Positions 9,365 to 19,409 of a stretch of 64,000 bases of DNA are shown piece by piece. The translations under genes and the position numbers were made by a program. The notes beneath the pieces were generated by a model. That model made no database searches. It was not told the DNA's origin and was given only the letters and a program-made list of their open reading frames with translations. Source of the DNA: JAFDZV01 sp964455525 (GTDB taxonomy: Bacteria; Bacteroidota; Ignavibacteria; OLB7); assembly GCA_964455525.1 (NCBI GenBank), contig CAYVWR010000005.1:124001-188000 (forward strand), read 5' to 3'. Each line of letters starts with the position of its first letter. The stretch's first letter is position 1.

Positions 9365-11182
9365 ATGAGGACCCCAATCGCCCGGCTGGTGAAAAGTGTG
9401 GCGCTCGCATCCCTCTGCGCCGCTATCACCTCCACCTCTCCTCTCCGTGCGGAGCCAGATACAAATAGCACTAAACAGCGTATCAGTCGCTCTCTTGCCA
9501 GTCTCGCCAGGGTAATCGACGAGATCAAATGGGCGAATATCACCATCTATCGGTTGAAGGATGAGCTTAAGCAGCGCGTGATCGAACCCCAGCGTGTTGC
9601 CTCCGCTCGTGATAGCGCAGAGATCGCCGCATATGCAGAGACGATCAGTCTGCTGGGCGAACCCCTCCCCTCGTTCTATAGCATCGTTATTCGTACTGCC
9701 ACCCCCACCCGGTATCGTCGCGATCCGGCGGCCTTTCGTGAAAGGCTTGCAACCGAGTATGGGTTACAGCCAGATGATCTCGATGAGCAGCAGGTAAATG
9801 AGGTGCTCGGGCTTGCCTCGAAGGTGCTTACAGAGCTTGCCAATATTCCAAAGGATTATCTGCTGATTACCACACGCGACAAGAATAACCCTCTGCTGGT
9901 TGCTCTTGTTGGTATCGAGGATCTTCCAACCGGCGGGTTTAGCCTCAAGGGGCAGCCGCAGGCTGGTATGGATCTTTTCAACTATCTCCGTCCGCTTGAT
10001 TCGGTGCTCTACGGCGATCTTCGGAGCGCCGTCTCCGAGGGGAGCCAGAGCCTTACCAACCAGATGTTCATCCTCCGCGATCTGAGCGAGATCAGCCTGG
10101 CTCCGCCGACACGCGCACAGGCCACCTATATCAACGAAACGGATTACCCCTATGTTCTGATGAGCATCTCCGGTGGGCGCCCACTGCGCCAGCAGGACTC
10201 AGCCCGTTTGTACAACGCAAATCTCTTCAACGATCCCACGGTTCCAGGCCTTGCGGCCGCTCCAGGTGCTGTGGAGTATCCGTACGAGATCAGCGTTGGC
10301 ACCGATGTTCTCGCCTCGTTCATGGCCTATCGCATGACTCGCGATACGCTCCCGGTTCCTGAGGCCGAGTGGGGGGTGGAGCTTCGCAACAACCTCGACG
10401 AGATCAACTATCCGTCGATCTGGGGTGGACGCCTGACGCTGAGCGCTGTTCTGGAGAACATCAAGATTGGCGCGGTGCTCCCGCAGATTCGTTTCGGTGG
10501 CAATAGCATCGATTCGAGCGGCATCGGCACAAGCCAGCAGAAGATCATCGGCGGCTATGGCCTGGCAATCAGCGGCGATTTCGCCGCGCCACTGATCAAT
10601 AATTCCGGCCTCTTCAACTTCTATGGTTCCTATAGCTTTAGCGAGGCCAATACCGAGGGGATTCGTCTCAACTTCGAAACCCCGATTCCAGAGCTTGGAT
10701 ATCTGATTCGTTATGCCTTCCAGGCGTATTACTCGTTCGGCTTCTATGCCGATGCCGATGCCAAGCACCTGTTCCGCCTCAAGTTCGGCGGCACGGTGTA
10801 CGGTGTGGATGCCTTCAGCCGCCAGATCGACTCGGCAAACCTCGATCTGAACAGCGAAGTGGAGCAGCCACCGACAACCCTGGTTAAGCAGTGGGACCGG
10901 AGCCGCGGCGGCGTTTCCGGTAAGATCGAGTATATGAAGGGGGGACAGATGGTTCCCTGGGGCGCTGGCATTCAGTACTTCGACCAGTCGATTCTTGCAA
11001 ACGTCTGGCTACAGTTCTCTATCAACCGTCGTCTTGATCTGAAGCTTGAAGGAAAGTACTTCACCTCGTTCGATGGTGCCGCCGATCGCGCACTATCACA
11101 CCCATGGGAGAACAAGGACCTTATCGTCCCGTCGCTCAGCGTGAAGTATCATTTCGGCCCGGCTCCCAGCATCATGCCGTAA
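9365..11182 (+). CDS. Outer-membrane protein with helical N-terminal region and beta-barrel
   Basis: An N-terminal signal peptide (MRTPIARLVKSVALASLCAA, cleavage probably after LRA) fixes the start at the ATG 9365; the open frame upstream is not protein-like. After about 200 residues of helical, charged sequence the protein becomes rich in alternating aromatic/polar strands (FNFYGSYSFSEAN, YAFQAYYSFGFYAD, LDLKLEGKYFTSF) and ends VKYHFG, as in an outer-membrane beta-barrel. I do not recognise the family. It lies between the GldM-like gene and a second barrel protein on the same strand, suggesting a joint envelope function. Confidence 0.6.
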   Translation: MRTPIARLVKSVALASLCAAITSTSPLRAEPDTNSTKQRISRSLASLARVIDEIKWANITIYRLKDELKQRVIEPQRVASARDSAEIAAYAETISLLGEPLPSFYSIVIRTATPTRYRRDPAAFRERLATEYGLQPDDLDEQQVNEVLGLASKVLTELANIPKDYLLITTRDKNNPLLVALVGIEDLPTGGFSLKGQPQAGMDLFNYLRPLDSVLYGDLRSAVSEGSQSLTNQMFILRDLSEISLAPPTRAQATYINETDYPYVLMSISGGRPLRQQDSARLYNANLFNDPTVPGLAAAPGAVEYPYEISVGTDVLASFMAYRMTRDTLPVPEAEWGVELRNNLDEINYPSIWGGRLTLSAVLENIKIGAVLPQIRFGGNSIDSSGIGTSQQKIIGGYGLAISGDFAAPLINNSGLFNFYGSYSFSEANTEGIRLNFETPIPELGYLIRYAFQAYYSFGFYADADAKHLFRLKFGGTVYGVDAFSRQIDSANLDLNSEVEQPPTTLVKQWDRSRGGVSGKIEYMKGGQMVPWGAGIQYFDQSILANVWLQFSINRRLDLKLEGKYFTSFDGAADRALSHPWENKDLIVPSLSVKYHFGPAPSIMP

Positions 11183-11302
11183 CGGTGCCCTGAGATGCGA
11201 TACGATTGCCGCCGGGCACAGACCAGCATCACGGTGGATGCCGGCGGCGATCGCCCAAATACTCGAATACAAGAATCCAACTCAGCCAAGGATATAACAA
11301 GA

Positions 11303-12763
11303 ATGAGTAAGCCAGTGCTGACAGCCCTTGCGGCTGTGCTTGTCGCCCTCAGCATCGATACTACTCCCGTTGCGGCACAGCCAACTGGTGGCTCGGCCGT
11401 AGCACAGCCGCCAACGCTGGCCGAGATCCAGCGTATGTATGACAGCGCTACAACTACCGATCCGGATATCGAGCGATATCTTCCCCGCTGGCGAATCAAC
11501 GAGGCCGATCTCAAGATCAAGATCGCCGCATACTTCAAGTTGGATGGCGTTCCGGTGAAGGAGACCGATTCGATGATCGTCACCGCGACGTTCCCGAAGC
11601 CGGAAACCAGGGAGCAGGACATCCTATCGATCCGTGCCGGTGGCAGCGCAGTGCTCAGCGGTGGGCAGAAGATCAGGACCGAACTCGGTGAGGCTCTCTA
11701 TAATCGCATTCTGGATCGTAGCTACGCCCATACCGTGATCGAGCCTGCCACCCCGCTTACCCAGGGAGAAGCTACCCGTATCCCGAACGTGTTGCAGCCG
11801 ACCAATGCACGTCAGTTTATCGCCGTCTCGGCCTTCCGCCAGGCGGTGCAGCTTGGAACCAGCGGCGTTCGCCTGGAACATCACCTCGGCAACGACGAGA
11901 TCGGATATCACTTCTGGTCGTCCGGCCAGGGCAAGGCCCTTATCCACTATCCGATTATTCCGTTGCAGGACCCCGATCTGCGTGCGGCCGGTGTTCCCGA
12001 TATTCTTAGCGTCCAGCTTGGTGCTGCCTATCGGATGAAGTTTGGTACGCTGGCCGATAATTTCTTCGGCGGCGCTATCCTGCCCCGTAAGCTGAATGGC
12101 AATACCGGTGTGAAGGCCGTTACCCGTATTGATTATCGCCTGCCCCAGGTGAACGATATCGGTCTGTCGTTGAACACGGAGATCCCGTTCAACAAGCTCA
12201 ACGGTGGCGAGCAGGTGAATCTCGGCGATGGTGGGATCGTCTCCGTTCTGGAGCCTTCCCGGAACAACCGTTTCTTCGAGACCGCCTATTTCCTTCGGAC
12301 CGTTGCTCAGGGGAGTGTGTTCTGGGAGACCTGGTTGAACGAGTACGAGCACTTCTTCCGGATCAGCCTTGGCGCTTCCTATCAGGAATATGCCCGCGGC
12401 GTGCTTGCCGAGTTTGATAGCGTCAACGGAACCTGGAAGCCGATCGAGTTCACCGAGAACGGCTATGCTCAGGAACGCCTCAAGGCCACTGGTGTCGCCT
12501 ATCGCGGCACGATGCACCCAACCGAGTTCGAGGACTGGATCTTTGCCAAGGTCGAGTACCTGAACCAGTCCGGCTTCCCGTTTGGCGTCAGCGCACAGCT
12601 TGCAAATCGCAACCTGTTGCTTGATGGATTTATTCCCCTGATCCCGAACTGGCTCTTCATCCAGGCGAAGTTCTCGACGCCGATCCTGCGCGATAACCCG
12701 GCCCCATGGGAGCAGGACTCGTTCTTTATGATCTCGCCGATCCTTCGATTCAAGATCGACTAA
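11303..12763 (+). CDS. Outer-membrane beta-barrel protein, unknown family
   Basis: It starts at ATG 11303, giving a clean signal peptide (MSKPVLTALAAVLVALSIDT, then PVAAQ). A proline-rich linker precedes beta-strand-rich sequence, with amphipathic strands to the end (FFMISPILRFKID), the aromatic C-terminal strand expected of a barrel inserted by BamA. Length 486. It sits 120 bp after a related-looking barrel gene, so the two may be a functional pair or distant paralogues. No domain was recognised with confidence. Confidence 0.55.
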   Translation: MSKPVLTALAAVLVALSIDTTPVAAQPTGGSAVAQPPTLAEIQRMYDSATTTDPDIERYLPRWRINEADLKIKIAAYFKLDGVPVKETDSMIVTATFPKPETREQDILSIRAGGSAVLSGGQKIRTELGEALYNRILDRSYAHTVIEPATPLTQGEATRIPNVLQPTNARQFIAVSAFRQAVQLGTSGVRLEHHLGNDEIGYHFWSSGQGKALIHYPIIPLQDPDLRAAGVPDILSVQLGAAYRMKFGTLADNFFGGAILPRKLNGNTGVKAVTRIDYRLPQVNDIGLSLNTEIPFNKLNGGEQVNLGDGGIVSVLEPSRNNRFFETAYFLRTVAQGSVFWETWLNEYEHFFRISLGASYQEYARGVLAEFDSVNGTWKPIEFTENGYAQERLKATGVAYRGTMHPTEFEDWIFAKVEYLNQSGFPFGVSAQLANRNLLLDGFIPLIPNWLFIQAKFSTPILRDNPAPWEQDSFFMISPILRFKID

Positions 12764-13035
12764 CTAATCGGTTCGGTCCATCGTTGTCCCTTTGGATGCC
12801 GATGGGCCGAACTGAAACAAATACCTGTGTCATGGGTCTCTACCTGCAGCCGGTTGATCTCTTTAGCAGTCACCAGCGTGCAGTATGGAGACCCTCTTGT
12901 TTTATTTACGGTAGCAATAGGATCGAAATATGTCCTTGATCTTGATGGTTATGCAGATATAACGTTGGTAGAATCTTCCCATCTGCTAAACTGGCGCTCC
13001 GATTTCATCCTATTGTTCGCTTCTGGTTTCGCTTT

Positions 13036-14391
13036 ATGAATGGTCCATTTGCCCCATCTGGTCGGCGGGTTTACAGTATCCTGGCACTTCTGTTGTCGCT
13101 ATGGATGCTGTCTCCGTTGGGGCTGAAAGCTCAGCCGGTAACCGATACGGTCCCGAAAGGGGGGAAGATCGATCTTACCTCCATTACGCTTGTCGATACC
13201 GCTCTTCGTGTCTCGGTTCGTAACATCGACATCACCCGCTTTCCGCTTATCAGTGTCGTCTTCGATGTCTTCGACTCCCAGCATAATTCCGTCGTGGGGG
13301 TGGAGAAAGGGGATATCGTTATCACTGAAAATGGTCTCCAGAAGGATATCATTACCCTTTCGGCCATTACCCGTACCAATCGCGTTCCGATCGACTTTGT
13401 CTTTCTGATCGATCAGACCGGAAGCATGGGCTCCAAGATCGAAGGGGTGAAACAGAGCATTGATGAATTTACTACCCGTCTGGCTGCCAAGGGGATCGAT
13501 TATCGGCTTGGGCTTGTGGTGTTCGATGATAACGTTGCCGAGCGGCATTGGCTTACCGAGGATATCGGGGAGTTCAAGAAATGGATCGATGGGCTTGTGG
13601 CGCGGGGAGGTGGGGATACAAAGGAGAATGCCCTGGAGGCGCTGCGTGCGGCTACCGGTATGAACTTCCGGCAAAGTGCCAACCGCTGCGTGGTCCTGAT
13701 CACCGATGCTCCCTATCATCAGTATGGAGAGCATGGGTATGGCCGGACCATGTATACCACCCGGACCATTATCAACGTTCTGCAACGCTACGATCTTCGG
13801 ACCTTCTGTATCATCGATCCTTCTGTGGTGGGCTATAAAACCATCGCCGAGGCAACCGGGGGGCAGATCTTTAACATCCATCAGTCGTTTGCCGAGATCC
13901 TGAACAAGTTCGTGACGACGATGACATCGCTCTATACGGCCACGTATCGTTCCGATGCCGATCTGATTCCCGACTCGATCGCCCTTGAGCTGAAGATACC
14001 AGGGGCCAGAGTGTCGGTGCGGAAGATGTTGCCGGTGCTGGAGGTGGGGCGTAAGATGGTGGTTGATAATATCCAGTTTGCTACCAATCAGCATACCATC
14101 GAGCCGGGCGCGCAGCAGAGCCTCGATTATCTGGTCCGCCTGATGAGGGCACGCCCTACGCTGAAGTTGAGGGTAGAAGGTTTTACCGATAATGTCGGTG
14201 ACCATGAACGTAATATGCGCCTCTCGAATCAACGGGCCGATGCGGTGAAGGAGTATATGGTGCAACGCGGCATCGCACGCGATCGCCTGTTTACCATTGG
14301 CTATGGCGAGACCCGTCCCACGGCTGCCAACGATACCGAAGAGGGGCGCCGTCTGAACCGCCGTACGGAATTTATCATCATGCAGAAGTAG
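13036..14391 (+). CDS. Secreted von Willebrand A - OmpA-domain envelope protein
   Basis: After a signal peptide (residues ~12-35, ending LKAQ) comes a beta-rich segment (~60-115), then a vWA domain with an intact MIDAS motif, DQTGSMGSKIEGV, near residue 130, and a C-terminal OmpA peptidoglycan-binding domain (about 345-451: IQFATNQHTI, VEGFTDNVGDHERNMRLSNQRADAV, IGYGETRP, RRTEFII). The OmpA part should anchor the protein to peptidoglycan while the vWA domain binds a partner in a metal-dependent way. It closes a block of four same-strand envelope genes. A 271-bp spacer precedes it. The exact role is unknown. Confidence 0.75.
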   Translation: MNGPFAPSGRRVYSILALLLSLWMLSPLGLKAQPVTDTVPKGGKIDLTSITLVDTALRVSVRNIDITRFPLISVVFDVFDSQHNSVVGVEKGDIVITENGLQKDIITLSAITRTNRVPIDFVFLIDQTGSMGSKIEGVKQSIDEFTTRLAAKGIDYRLGLVVFDDNVAERHWLTEDIGEFKKWIDGLVARGGGDTKENALEALRAATGMNFRQSANRCVVLITDAPYHQYGEHGYGRTMYTTRTIINVLQRYDLRTFCIIDPSVVGYKTIAEATGGQIFNIHQSFAEILNKFVTTMTSLYTATYRSDADLIPDSIALELKIPGARVSVRKMLPVLEVGRKMVVDNIQFATNQHTIEPGAQQSLDYLVRLMRARPTLKLRVEGFTDNVGDHERNMRLSNQRADAVKEYMVQRGIARDRLFTIGYGETRPTAANDTEEGRRLNRRTEFIIMQK

Positions 14392-14623
14392 CTCCCGGAT
14401 GGTAGACCTGCGCGTGTATCGGCATGGGCGGATGGGCGTTGCAATCGCATGAGGCGGAACCCTTCCTTGCATACAAACGTCGGTATGGAATCCGTGCACA
14501 CCACTTCGATCTGCCGAACTTCTCTCCAGAACCGATACGCCGGATTGTATGCCCCCGGCCGATAGTGGCGTAGCCACGGCGATACCACATTGCCCAGGAA
14601 CAGTTCCCAGTACAAGTATGATG

Positions 14624-14654
14624 AAGGGCCTTCATAGGTGATGTGAAGGCCCTT
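14624..14654. terminator. Bidirectional terminator hairpin between convergent genes
   Basis: Perfect 11-bp stem AAGGGCCTTCA (14624-14634) / TGAAGGCCCTT (14644-14654), 9-nt loop, placed between the vWA-OmpA gene (+) and nadE (-). The remaining 14392-14773 spacer contains a second GC-rich foldback near 14680-14710 and no gene. Confidence 0.55.
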
Positions 14655-14773
14655 GCTCTTGGTATCTGCCCTGAGGCGCTCCCCGCTGCGGCACCGCTGA
14701 TAGTGCAGCGGGCGGGCATGGCCGCCAACAGGATTGTGCCATGCGATCGCCCCCGCCTCGGTCGTGGTGGGGG

Positions 14774-16858
14774 CTACGTTCCCGGCTGCCCCTCCATCGG
14801 CACGTTGTTGCGGAGTTCCTCCAGCCATACCACGGCCTCGGAATCGCTCGGGGCACGCCAGTCACCACGAGGGGAGAGCGAGCCGCCGGAACCAACCTTT
14901 GGTCCGTTCGGCATACAGGAACGCTTGAACTGGCTGGTCTTGAAGAAGCGGAAGAGAAAAACCTCCAGCCATTTTCTGATCGTCGCAAGCTCGTACTGGT
15001 TTCGGTGTTCTTCTGGAAGCCCGTCGGGCCAGCCGCCCCGGGAACGATCGCTCCAGGCATGGTGGCTCAGAAATGCCACCTTGCTTGGACGGAACCCGTA
15101 GCGTGTGGTATAGTAGATGGTGAAATCCTGAAGCTCGTACGGTCCTATCACCCCCTGGGTGCTCTGTGATGGATCTTCCTTGTTCTCCTCAGTGCCGGGA
15201 ACCAGCTCGGGGGATATCTCCGTATCGACGATTGAGCGTAAGATCTCCCCCGTTGCGGCATCGAACTGGTTGCTTTCGATCGACCAACGGATCAGATACT
15301 GGATAAGGGTCTTCGGGACCGAGCCGTTGACGTTGTAGTGCGACATATGATCGCCCACGCCATAGGTGGCCCAGCCGAGCGCCAGCTCCGAAAGATCCCC
15401 TGTGCCAAGCACCAGCCCATGATGGTAGTTCGCCAGCCGGAAGAGATGGGATGTCCGTTCGCCCGCCTGAACGTTCTCGAATGTGACATCATAGACCGGT
15501 TCCCCCTTGCCGAACGGATGGCCGATATCGTTCAGCATCTGGATCGAGGATGGGCGTATATCAATCTCGGCGGCGGTGGTTCCTAGCGACCGCATCAATC
15601 CCCAGGCATTGCGATACGTGCGGTCGCTTGTGGCGAAGCCGGGCATGGTGTACGCCAGGATGTTGGTGCGCGGCAGCCCGAGACGGTCCATCGCCTTTGC
15701 TGCGACGATCAGTGCCTGGGTGGAATCAAGCCCGCCGGAGACGCCGATCACGATCTTCTCGATGCCGGTGGAGCGTAAGCGCTTCATCAATCCATGCACT
15801 TGGATGTTATATGCCTCGAAGCAGCGCTCATTGCGGAGCGCCGGATTGTTTGGGACATAGGGGTAACGTTCCACCTCGCGTAGCAGCGGGCCGCTCGTCT
15901 CCGGGATCTGGAAGGTGAAAGGGATCTGGCGAAGCTGCCGTACCTGCGGCAGATGAGCGCCTACCGAATCGTTGAAGCTGGTCAACCGCATCCGATCCTG
16001 TGCCAGACGCTCCAGGTCGATATCGGCGATGATGATCTGCTCTTCCGATGCAAAGCGTTGGGATTCTGCCAGAAGATCGTTGTTCTCGTAAATCATCGCA
16101 TGGCCATCCCATGCAAGGTCCGTGGTCGATTCGCCTGGCCCTGCCGCCGTATAGAGGTAGGCCGCCACACATTTCCCCGATTGTGCCGCGCATAGGTCGC
16201 GCCGATACTCTGCCTTGCCTATGGTGATGTTGCTTGCCGAGAGATTGCAGAGAACCGTTGCGCCCGCCATGGCGGCATAGGTGCTCGGGGGAATTGGCAC
16301 CCAGACATCTTCGCAGATCTCCGCGTGAAGCGAGAAGTTGGGGTAGTTGGTTGCCGTAAAGATCAGGTCGTTGCCAAACGGGACCAGTTCGCCAAGGAAT
16401 CGCACCTCCTGTGCGACCGCATCCCGTCCCGATGTAAACTGGCGCCGCTCATAAAACTCCCGGTAGTTTGGCAGATAGGTTTTCGGGACGATGCCAAGCA
16501 CTCTGCCCCGATAGATGGCCACTGCTGTATTGAAGAGCTTCCCCTCGAATCGCAGTGGCGCGCCTACCAGTAGCAGGGGCGCCAGATCGCGGCTTGCCTC
16601 CACCATACGTGCCACCGCCTCGGCCGACGCATCGAGCAGAGCATCCTGATGAAAAAGATCATCGTTGCTGTAGGCGCTCAGCCCAAGTTCTGGGAACAGA
16701 GCAACGGCGGCGCTCCTCTGTGATGCCTGCCGGGCAAGCCCGATGGTCTGCTCCACATTGAAGTGCGGATCGGCCACCATTACATGGGGGATGCAGACGG
16801 CTGCACGGATAAATCCATGCGAATAAATGGAATGAAACGAGCCAGATAGATCGTGCAT
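14774..16858 (-). CDS. nadE: Glutamine-dependent NAD+ synthetase
   Basis: Two-domain enzyme making NAD+ from nicotinate adenine dinucleotide, ATP and glutamine. The N-terminal nitrilase-type glutaminase shows the Glu-Lys-Cys triad: E57 (ALFPELGLSAYS), K126 (VPKTYLPNYREFYERR) and C182 (HAEICEDVWVP). The C-terminal synthetase has the ATP-pyrophosphatase loop SGGLDS at 374-379, and the GTGDLSELALGW and STYGVGDHMSHYNVN-like segments follow. Length 694 fits the long glutamine-dependent class. Convergent with the vWA-OmpA gene and divergent from the nucleotidyltransferase gene across a 294-bp spacer. Confidence 0.95.
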   Translation of the reverse strand: MHDLSGSFHSIYSHGFIRAAVCIPHVMVADPHFNVEQTIGLARQASQRSAAVALFPELGLSAYSNDDLFHQDALLDASAEAVARMVEASRDLAPLLLVGAPLRFEGKLFNTAVAIYRGRVLGIVPKTYLPNYREFYERRQFTSGRDAVAQEVRFLGELVPFGNDLIFTATNYPNFSLHAEICEDVWVPIPPSTYAAMAGATVLCNLSASNITIGKAEYRRDLCAAQSGKCVAAYLYTAAGPGESTTDLAWDGHAMIYENNDLLAESQRFASEEQIIIADIDLERLAQDRMRLTSFNDSVGAHLPQVRQLRQIPFTFQIPETSGPLLREVERYPYVPNNPALRNERCFEAYNIQVHGLMKRLRSTGIEKIVIGVSGGLDSTQALIVAAKAMDRLGLPRTNILAYTMPGFATSDRTYRNAWGLMRSLGTTAAEIDIRPSSIQMLNDIGHPFGKGEPVYDVTFENVQAGERTSHLFRLANYHHGLVLGTGDLSELALGWATYGVGDHMSHYNVNGSVPKTLIQYLIRWSIESNQFDAATGEILRSIVDTEISPELVPGTEENKEDPSQSTQGVIGPYELQDFTIYYTTRYGFRPSKVAFLSHHAWSDRSRGGWPDGLPEEHRNQYELATIRKWLEVFLFRFFKTSQFKRSCMPNGPKVGSGGSLSPRGDWRAPSDSEAVVWLEELRNNVPMEGQPGT

Positions 16859-17108
16859 CGTACAACCTCGTCAATCAGGGAATTCGGCCCACGCTTTATG
16901 GCGAAGGAACAAGCGCAAATTTACGAGGAAGTCCCCGCCGATCGGCAGACTCTTCTCCGGTTGGCCCCGCTTCCTCTTTCTGGGTCATCCATGCCGATAA
17001 TCTTCTCAGGCCCCGGTTGTGTCCCTGCCCGGAAGCACCGCCCTTTCCCCCTCCCGTAACAGCATGCAGCAGCGTTCGCTCTGGAATTGCCGTTCGGCAG
17101 GCTTTTTG

Positions 17109-17116
17109 TAAGTTGC
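17109..17116 (+). promoter_or_regulatory. Possible -7 promoter element
   Basis: TAAGTTGC, preceded by TTTTTG, lies 37 bp before the nucleotidyltransferase ATG. It matches the looser TAnnTTG form seen at two stress promoters in this window. Weak alone. Confidence 0.25.
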
Positions 17117-17152
17117 GCGGTCGAATTTCATCGGTGGACCAAATTTTACCGC

Positions 17153-18127
17153 ATGCGCGCGATTATCCCCGTGGCTGGCGTCGGCACCCGGCTGCGTCCC
17201 CATACATATACGCTCCCCAAGGTTCTGCTGAATGTAGCAGGCAAACCAATTCTCGGCCATATCCTCGACAAACTCCTTGATGAAGGGATCACCTCCGCTA
17301 CGATCATCGTCGGTTATCTCGGCGAGCTGGTGGAGGAATATGTGCGTGCGCACTATAGCTTCGACGTTGAATTCATCCAGCAGCCTGTTCGCGAAGGTCT
17401 TGGACACTCGATCTACCTGGCGAAAGCCTCGCTTGGCAGCGAGCCGGTGCTGATTATTCTGGGCGACACCATTTTCGAGGTCGATCTTCGTCCTGTGCTG
17501 CGGGGCGATCATTCCTCGCTCGGCGTGCGGGAGGTTGCCGATCCCCGCCGTTTCGGTGTCGTCGAGATGCATGATGGCGTCATCGTACGGCTGGTTGAAA
17601 AGCCGGATGATCCACCGACCAACCTTGCGATTGTGGGGCTGTATCTCATCAAGAACCCGGGGCTTCTTGCCGAATGCCTGACCGAGCTTGTCGAGAGCGA
17701 CCATCGTACCAGAGGGGAATACCAGCTTACCGATGCCTTGCAGATGATGATCGAGCGAGGCGAGACCTTCACCACATTCAACGTGGAGGGATGGTTCGAC
17801 TGCGGCAAGCCGGAAACACTGCTGGAGACCAATCGGCACCTGCTCAAGCGCAACCCGCTTGAGCGTGCCATGCCTGGTGTTGTTATCAATCCCCCTGTCC
17901 ACATCGCGCCGACTGCACAGGTCACCAACTCCATTATCGGACCCTATGCCACGCTTGCCGATGGCGCCGTCGTAAAGGATTCCATTGTGACCGATGCGAT
18001 CGTTGGAGTAAAAGCTACTATCGAAGGGGCAACGCTACGCGAGTCAATCATCGGCGACGAAGCCGTGGTTCGCGGCCGCTTCAATCGTGTTAACACCGGA
18101 GCCAGCTCCGAGCTCGATCTTGGGTAG
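17153..18127 (+). CDS. Sugar-phosphate nucleotidyltransferase with left-handed beta-helix tail
   Basis: It activates a sugar phosphate with an NTP. The N-terminal Rossmann-like domain carries the signature MRAIIPVAGVGTRLRPHTYT with PKVLLNVAGKPIL; the product/metal region is ILGDTIFEVD. After about residue 240 come hexapeptide-type repeats (HIAPTAQVTNSIIG, TLADGAVVKDSIV, GVKATIEGATL) as in RfbA-long, GlmU-like or mannose-1-phosphate guanylyltransferase families. The substrate cannot be fixed from sequence. The ATG at 17153 starts exactly at the signature; the open frame before it is not protein-like. metK follows 50 bp downstream. Confidence 0.85.
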   Translation: MRAIIPVAGVGTRLRPHTYTLPKVLLNVAGKPILGHILDKLLDEGITSATIIVGYLGELVEEYVRAHYSFDVEFIQQPVREGLGHSIYLAKASLGSEPVLIILGDTIFEVDLRPVLRGDHSSLGVREVADPRRFGVVEMHDGVIVRLVEKPDDPPTNLAIVGLYLIKNPGLLAECLTELVESDHRTRGEYQLTDALQMMIERGETFTTFNVEGWFDCGKPETLLETNRHLLKRNPLERAMPGVVINPPVHIAPTAQVTNSIIGPYATLADGAVVKDSIVTDAIVGVKATIEGATLRESIIGDEAVVRGRFNRVNTGASSELDLG

Positions 18128-18177
18128 CCCACGAGGAGCGTCAACCAATCTTCTAATATCAACGTAGATTCTCTCAC

Positions 18178-19335
18178 ATGTCCTACCTCTTCACGTCCGA
18201 ATCAGTCTCCGAGGGACATCCCGATAAAGTGTCGGATCAGATCTCCGATGCGATTCTCGACTCGATTCTCGCCAAGGATCCGGCTGCACGTGTTGCCTGT
18301 GAAACCTTTGTCACGACCGGCCTGGTGGTGATCGGGGGCGAGATCACGACGAAGACCTATGTCGATTTTGCCGATGTGGCTCGCGAGACAATCCGCGAGA
18401 TTGGCTATACCCGTCCGGAGCTGCGCTTCGATTGCGATTCCTGCGGCGTGCTTAGTGCCGTTCACTCGCAGTCGCCCGATATCGCACAGGGCGTTGATAC
18501 CGGCGGTGCCGGCGATCAGGGGATGATGTTCGGTTATGCAACCGATGAGACCCCGGAGCTGATGCCGATGCCGCTGATGTTTGCGCATCGCCTGATGCAG
18601 CGCCTTGCGGAGGTGAGAAAGATGAAGAACTCTCCGATGCCCTATCTCCGCCCGGACTCCAAGAGCCAGGTGACGATCGAATACAGCGAGGAGGGAGCAC
18701 CGCTTCGCGTTGATACGGTCGTCGTCTCCACCCAGCATGATCCGTTCAAGGATTCCGCCACCATGCAGAAGAGGATCAAGGCCGATCTGCTGGAACATGT
18801 GGTCAAGGAAGCCATTCCGGTGGAGATGCTCGACAAAAAAGTGAAGTACCATGTCAACCCGACCGGTAACTTCGAGATCGGCGGACCCCATGGCGATACC
18901 GGTCTTACCGGTCGCAAGATCATCGTGGATACCTACGGCGGCAAGGCACCGCATGGCGGCGGCGCATTCTCCGGCAAGGACCCCTCGAAGGTGGACCGCT
19001 CGGCAGCGTATGCCGCACGTCATCTGGCAAAGAACGTGGTGGCCGCAGGCCTTGCCCGCGAGTGCACCATTCAGGTTGCTTATGCCATCGGCGTGGCCGA
19101 GCCGGTTTCGCTCCATGTGGATACCCACGGCACCGGAATGCTCCCCGATATCCAGCTCGCCGCGATTCTCCTGAAAGAGGTCGATATGACGCCAAAGGGG
19201 ATCATTGCTCGTCTGAAGCTCCGCAGGCCGGTCTATCGCCAGACCGCCGCGTATGGCCATTTTGGCCGCTCGGGCGATGGCTTCTCATGGGAGGCCCTCG
19301 ACCTGGTGAAGAAACTGCAACGTGCGGTAAAGTAA
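18178..19335 (+). CDS. metK: S-adenosylmethionine synthetase
   Basis: Makes SAM from methionine and ATP. Signatures: FTSESVSEGHPDK at the N-terminus, GAGDQGMMFGYA (signature 1), GGGAFSGKDPSKVDRS (signature 2, phosphate-binding), and YAIGVAEP. Length 385 is normal. It is followed by a methyltransferase gene and ahcY, so synthesis of SAM and removal of the by-product S-adenosylhomocysteine are encoded together. A weak GC-rich foldback with a short T run (GGACCG near 19359, CGGTCC near 19385) lies between metK and the next gene. Confidence 0.97.
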   Translation: MSYLFTSESVSEGHPDKVSDQISDAILDSILAKDPAARVACETFVTTGLVVIGGEITTKTYVDFADVARETIREIGYTRPELRFDCDSCGVLSAVHSQSPDIAQGVDTGGAGDQGMMFGYATDETPELMPMPLMFAHRLMQRLAEVRKMKNSPMPYLRPDSKSQVTIEYSEEGAPLRVDTVVVSTQHDPFKDSATMQKRIKADLLEHVVKEAIPVEMLDKKVKYHVNPTGNFEIGGPHGDTGLTGRKIIVDTYGGKAPHGGGAFSGKDPSKVDRSAAYAARHLAKNVVAAGLARECTIQVAYAIGVAEPVSLHVDTHGTGMLPDIQLAAILLKEVDMTPKGIIARLKLRRPVYRQTAAYGHFGRSGDGFSWEALDLVKKLQRAVK

Positions 19336-19409
19336 TCTGTGCCCACGACATTCTCAGCGGACCGTCTCCATCCCGGGGGCGGTCCTGTTTGGAAACAAAA
19401 TCCCTGCTG

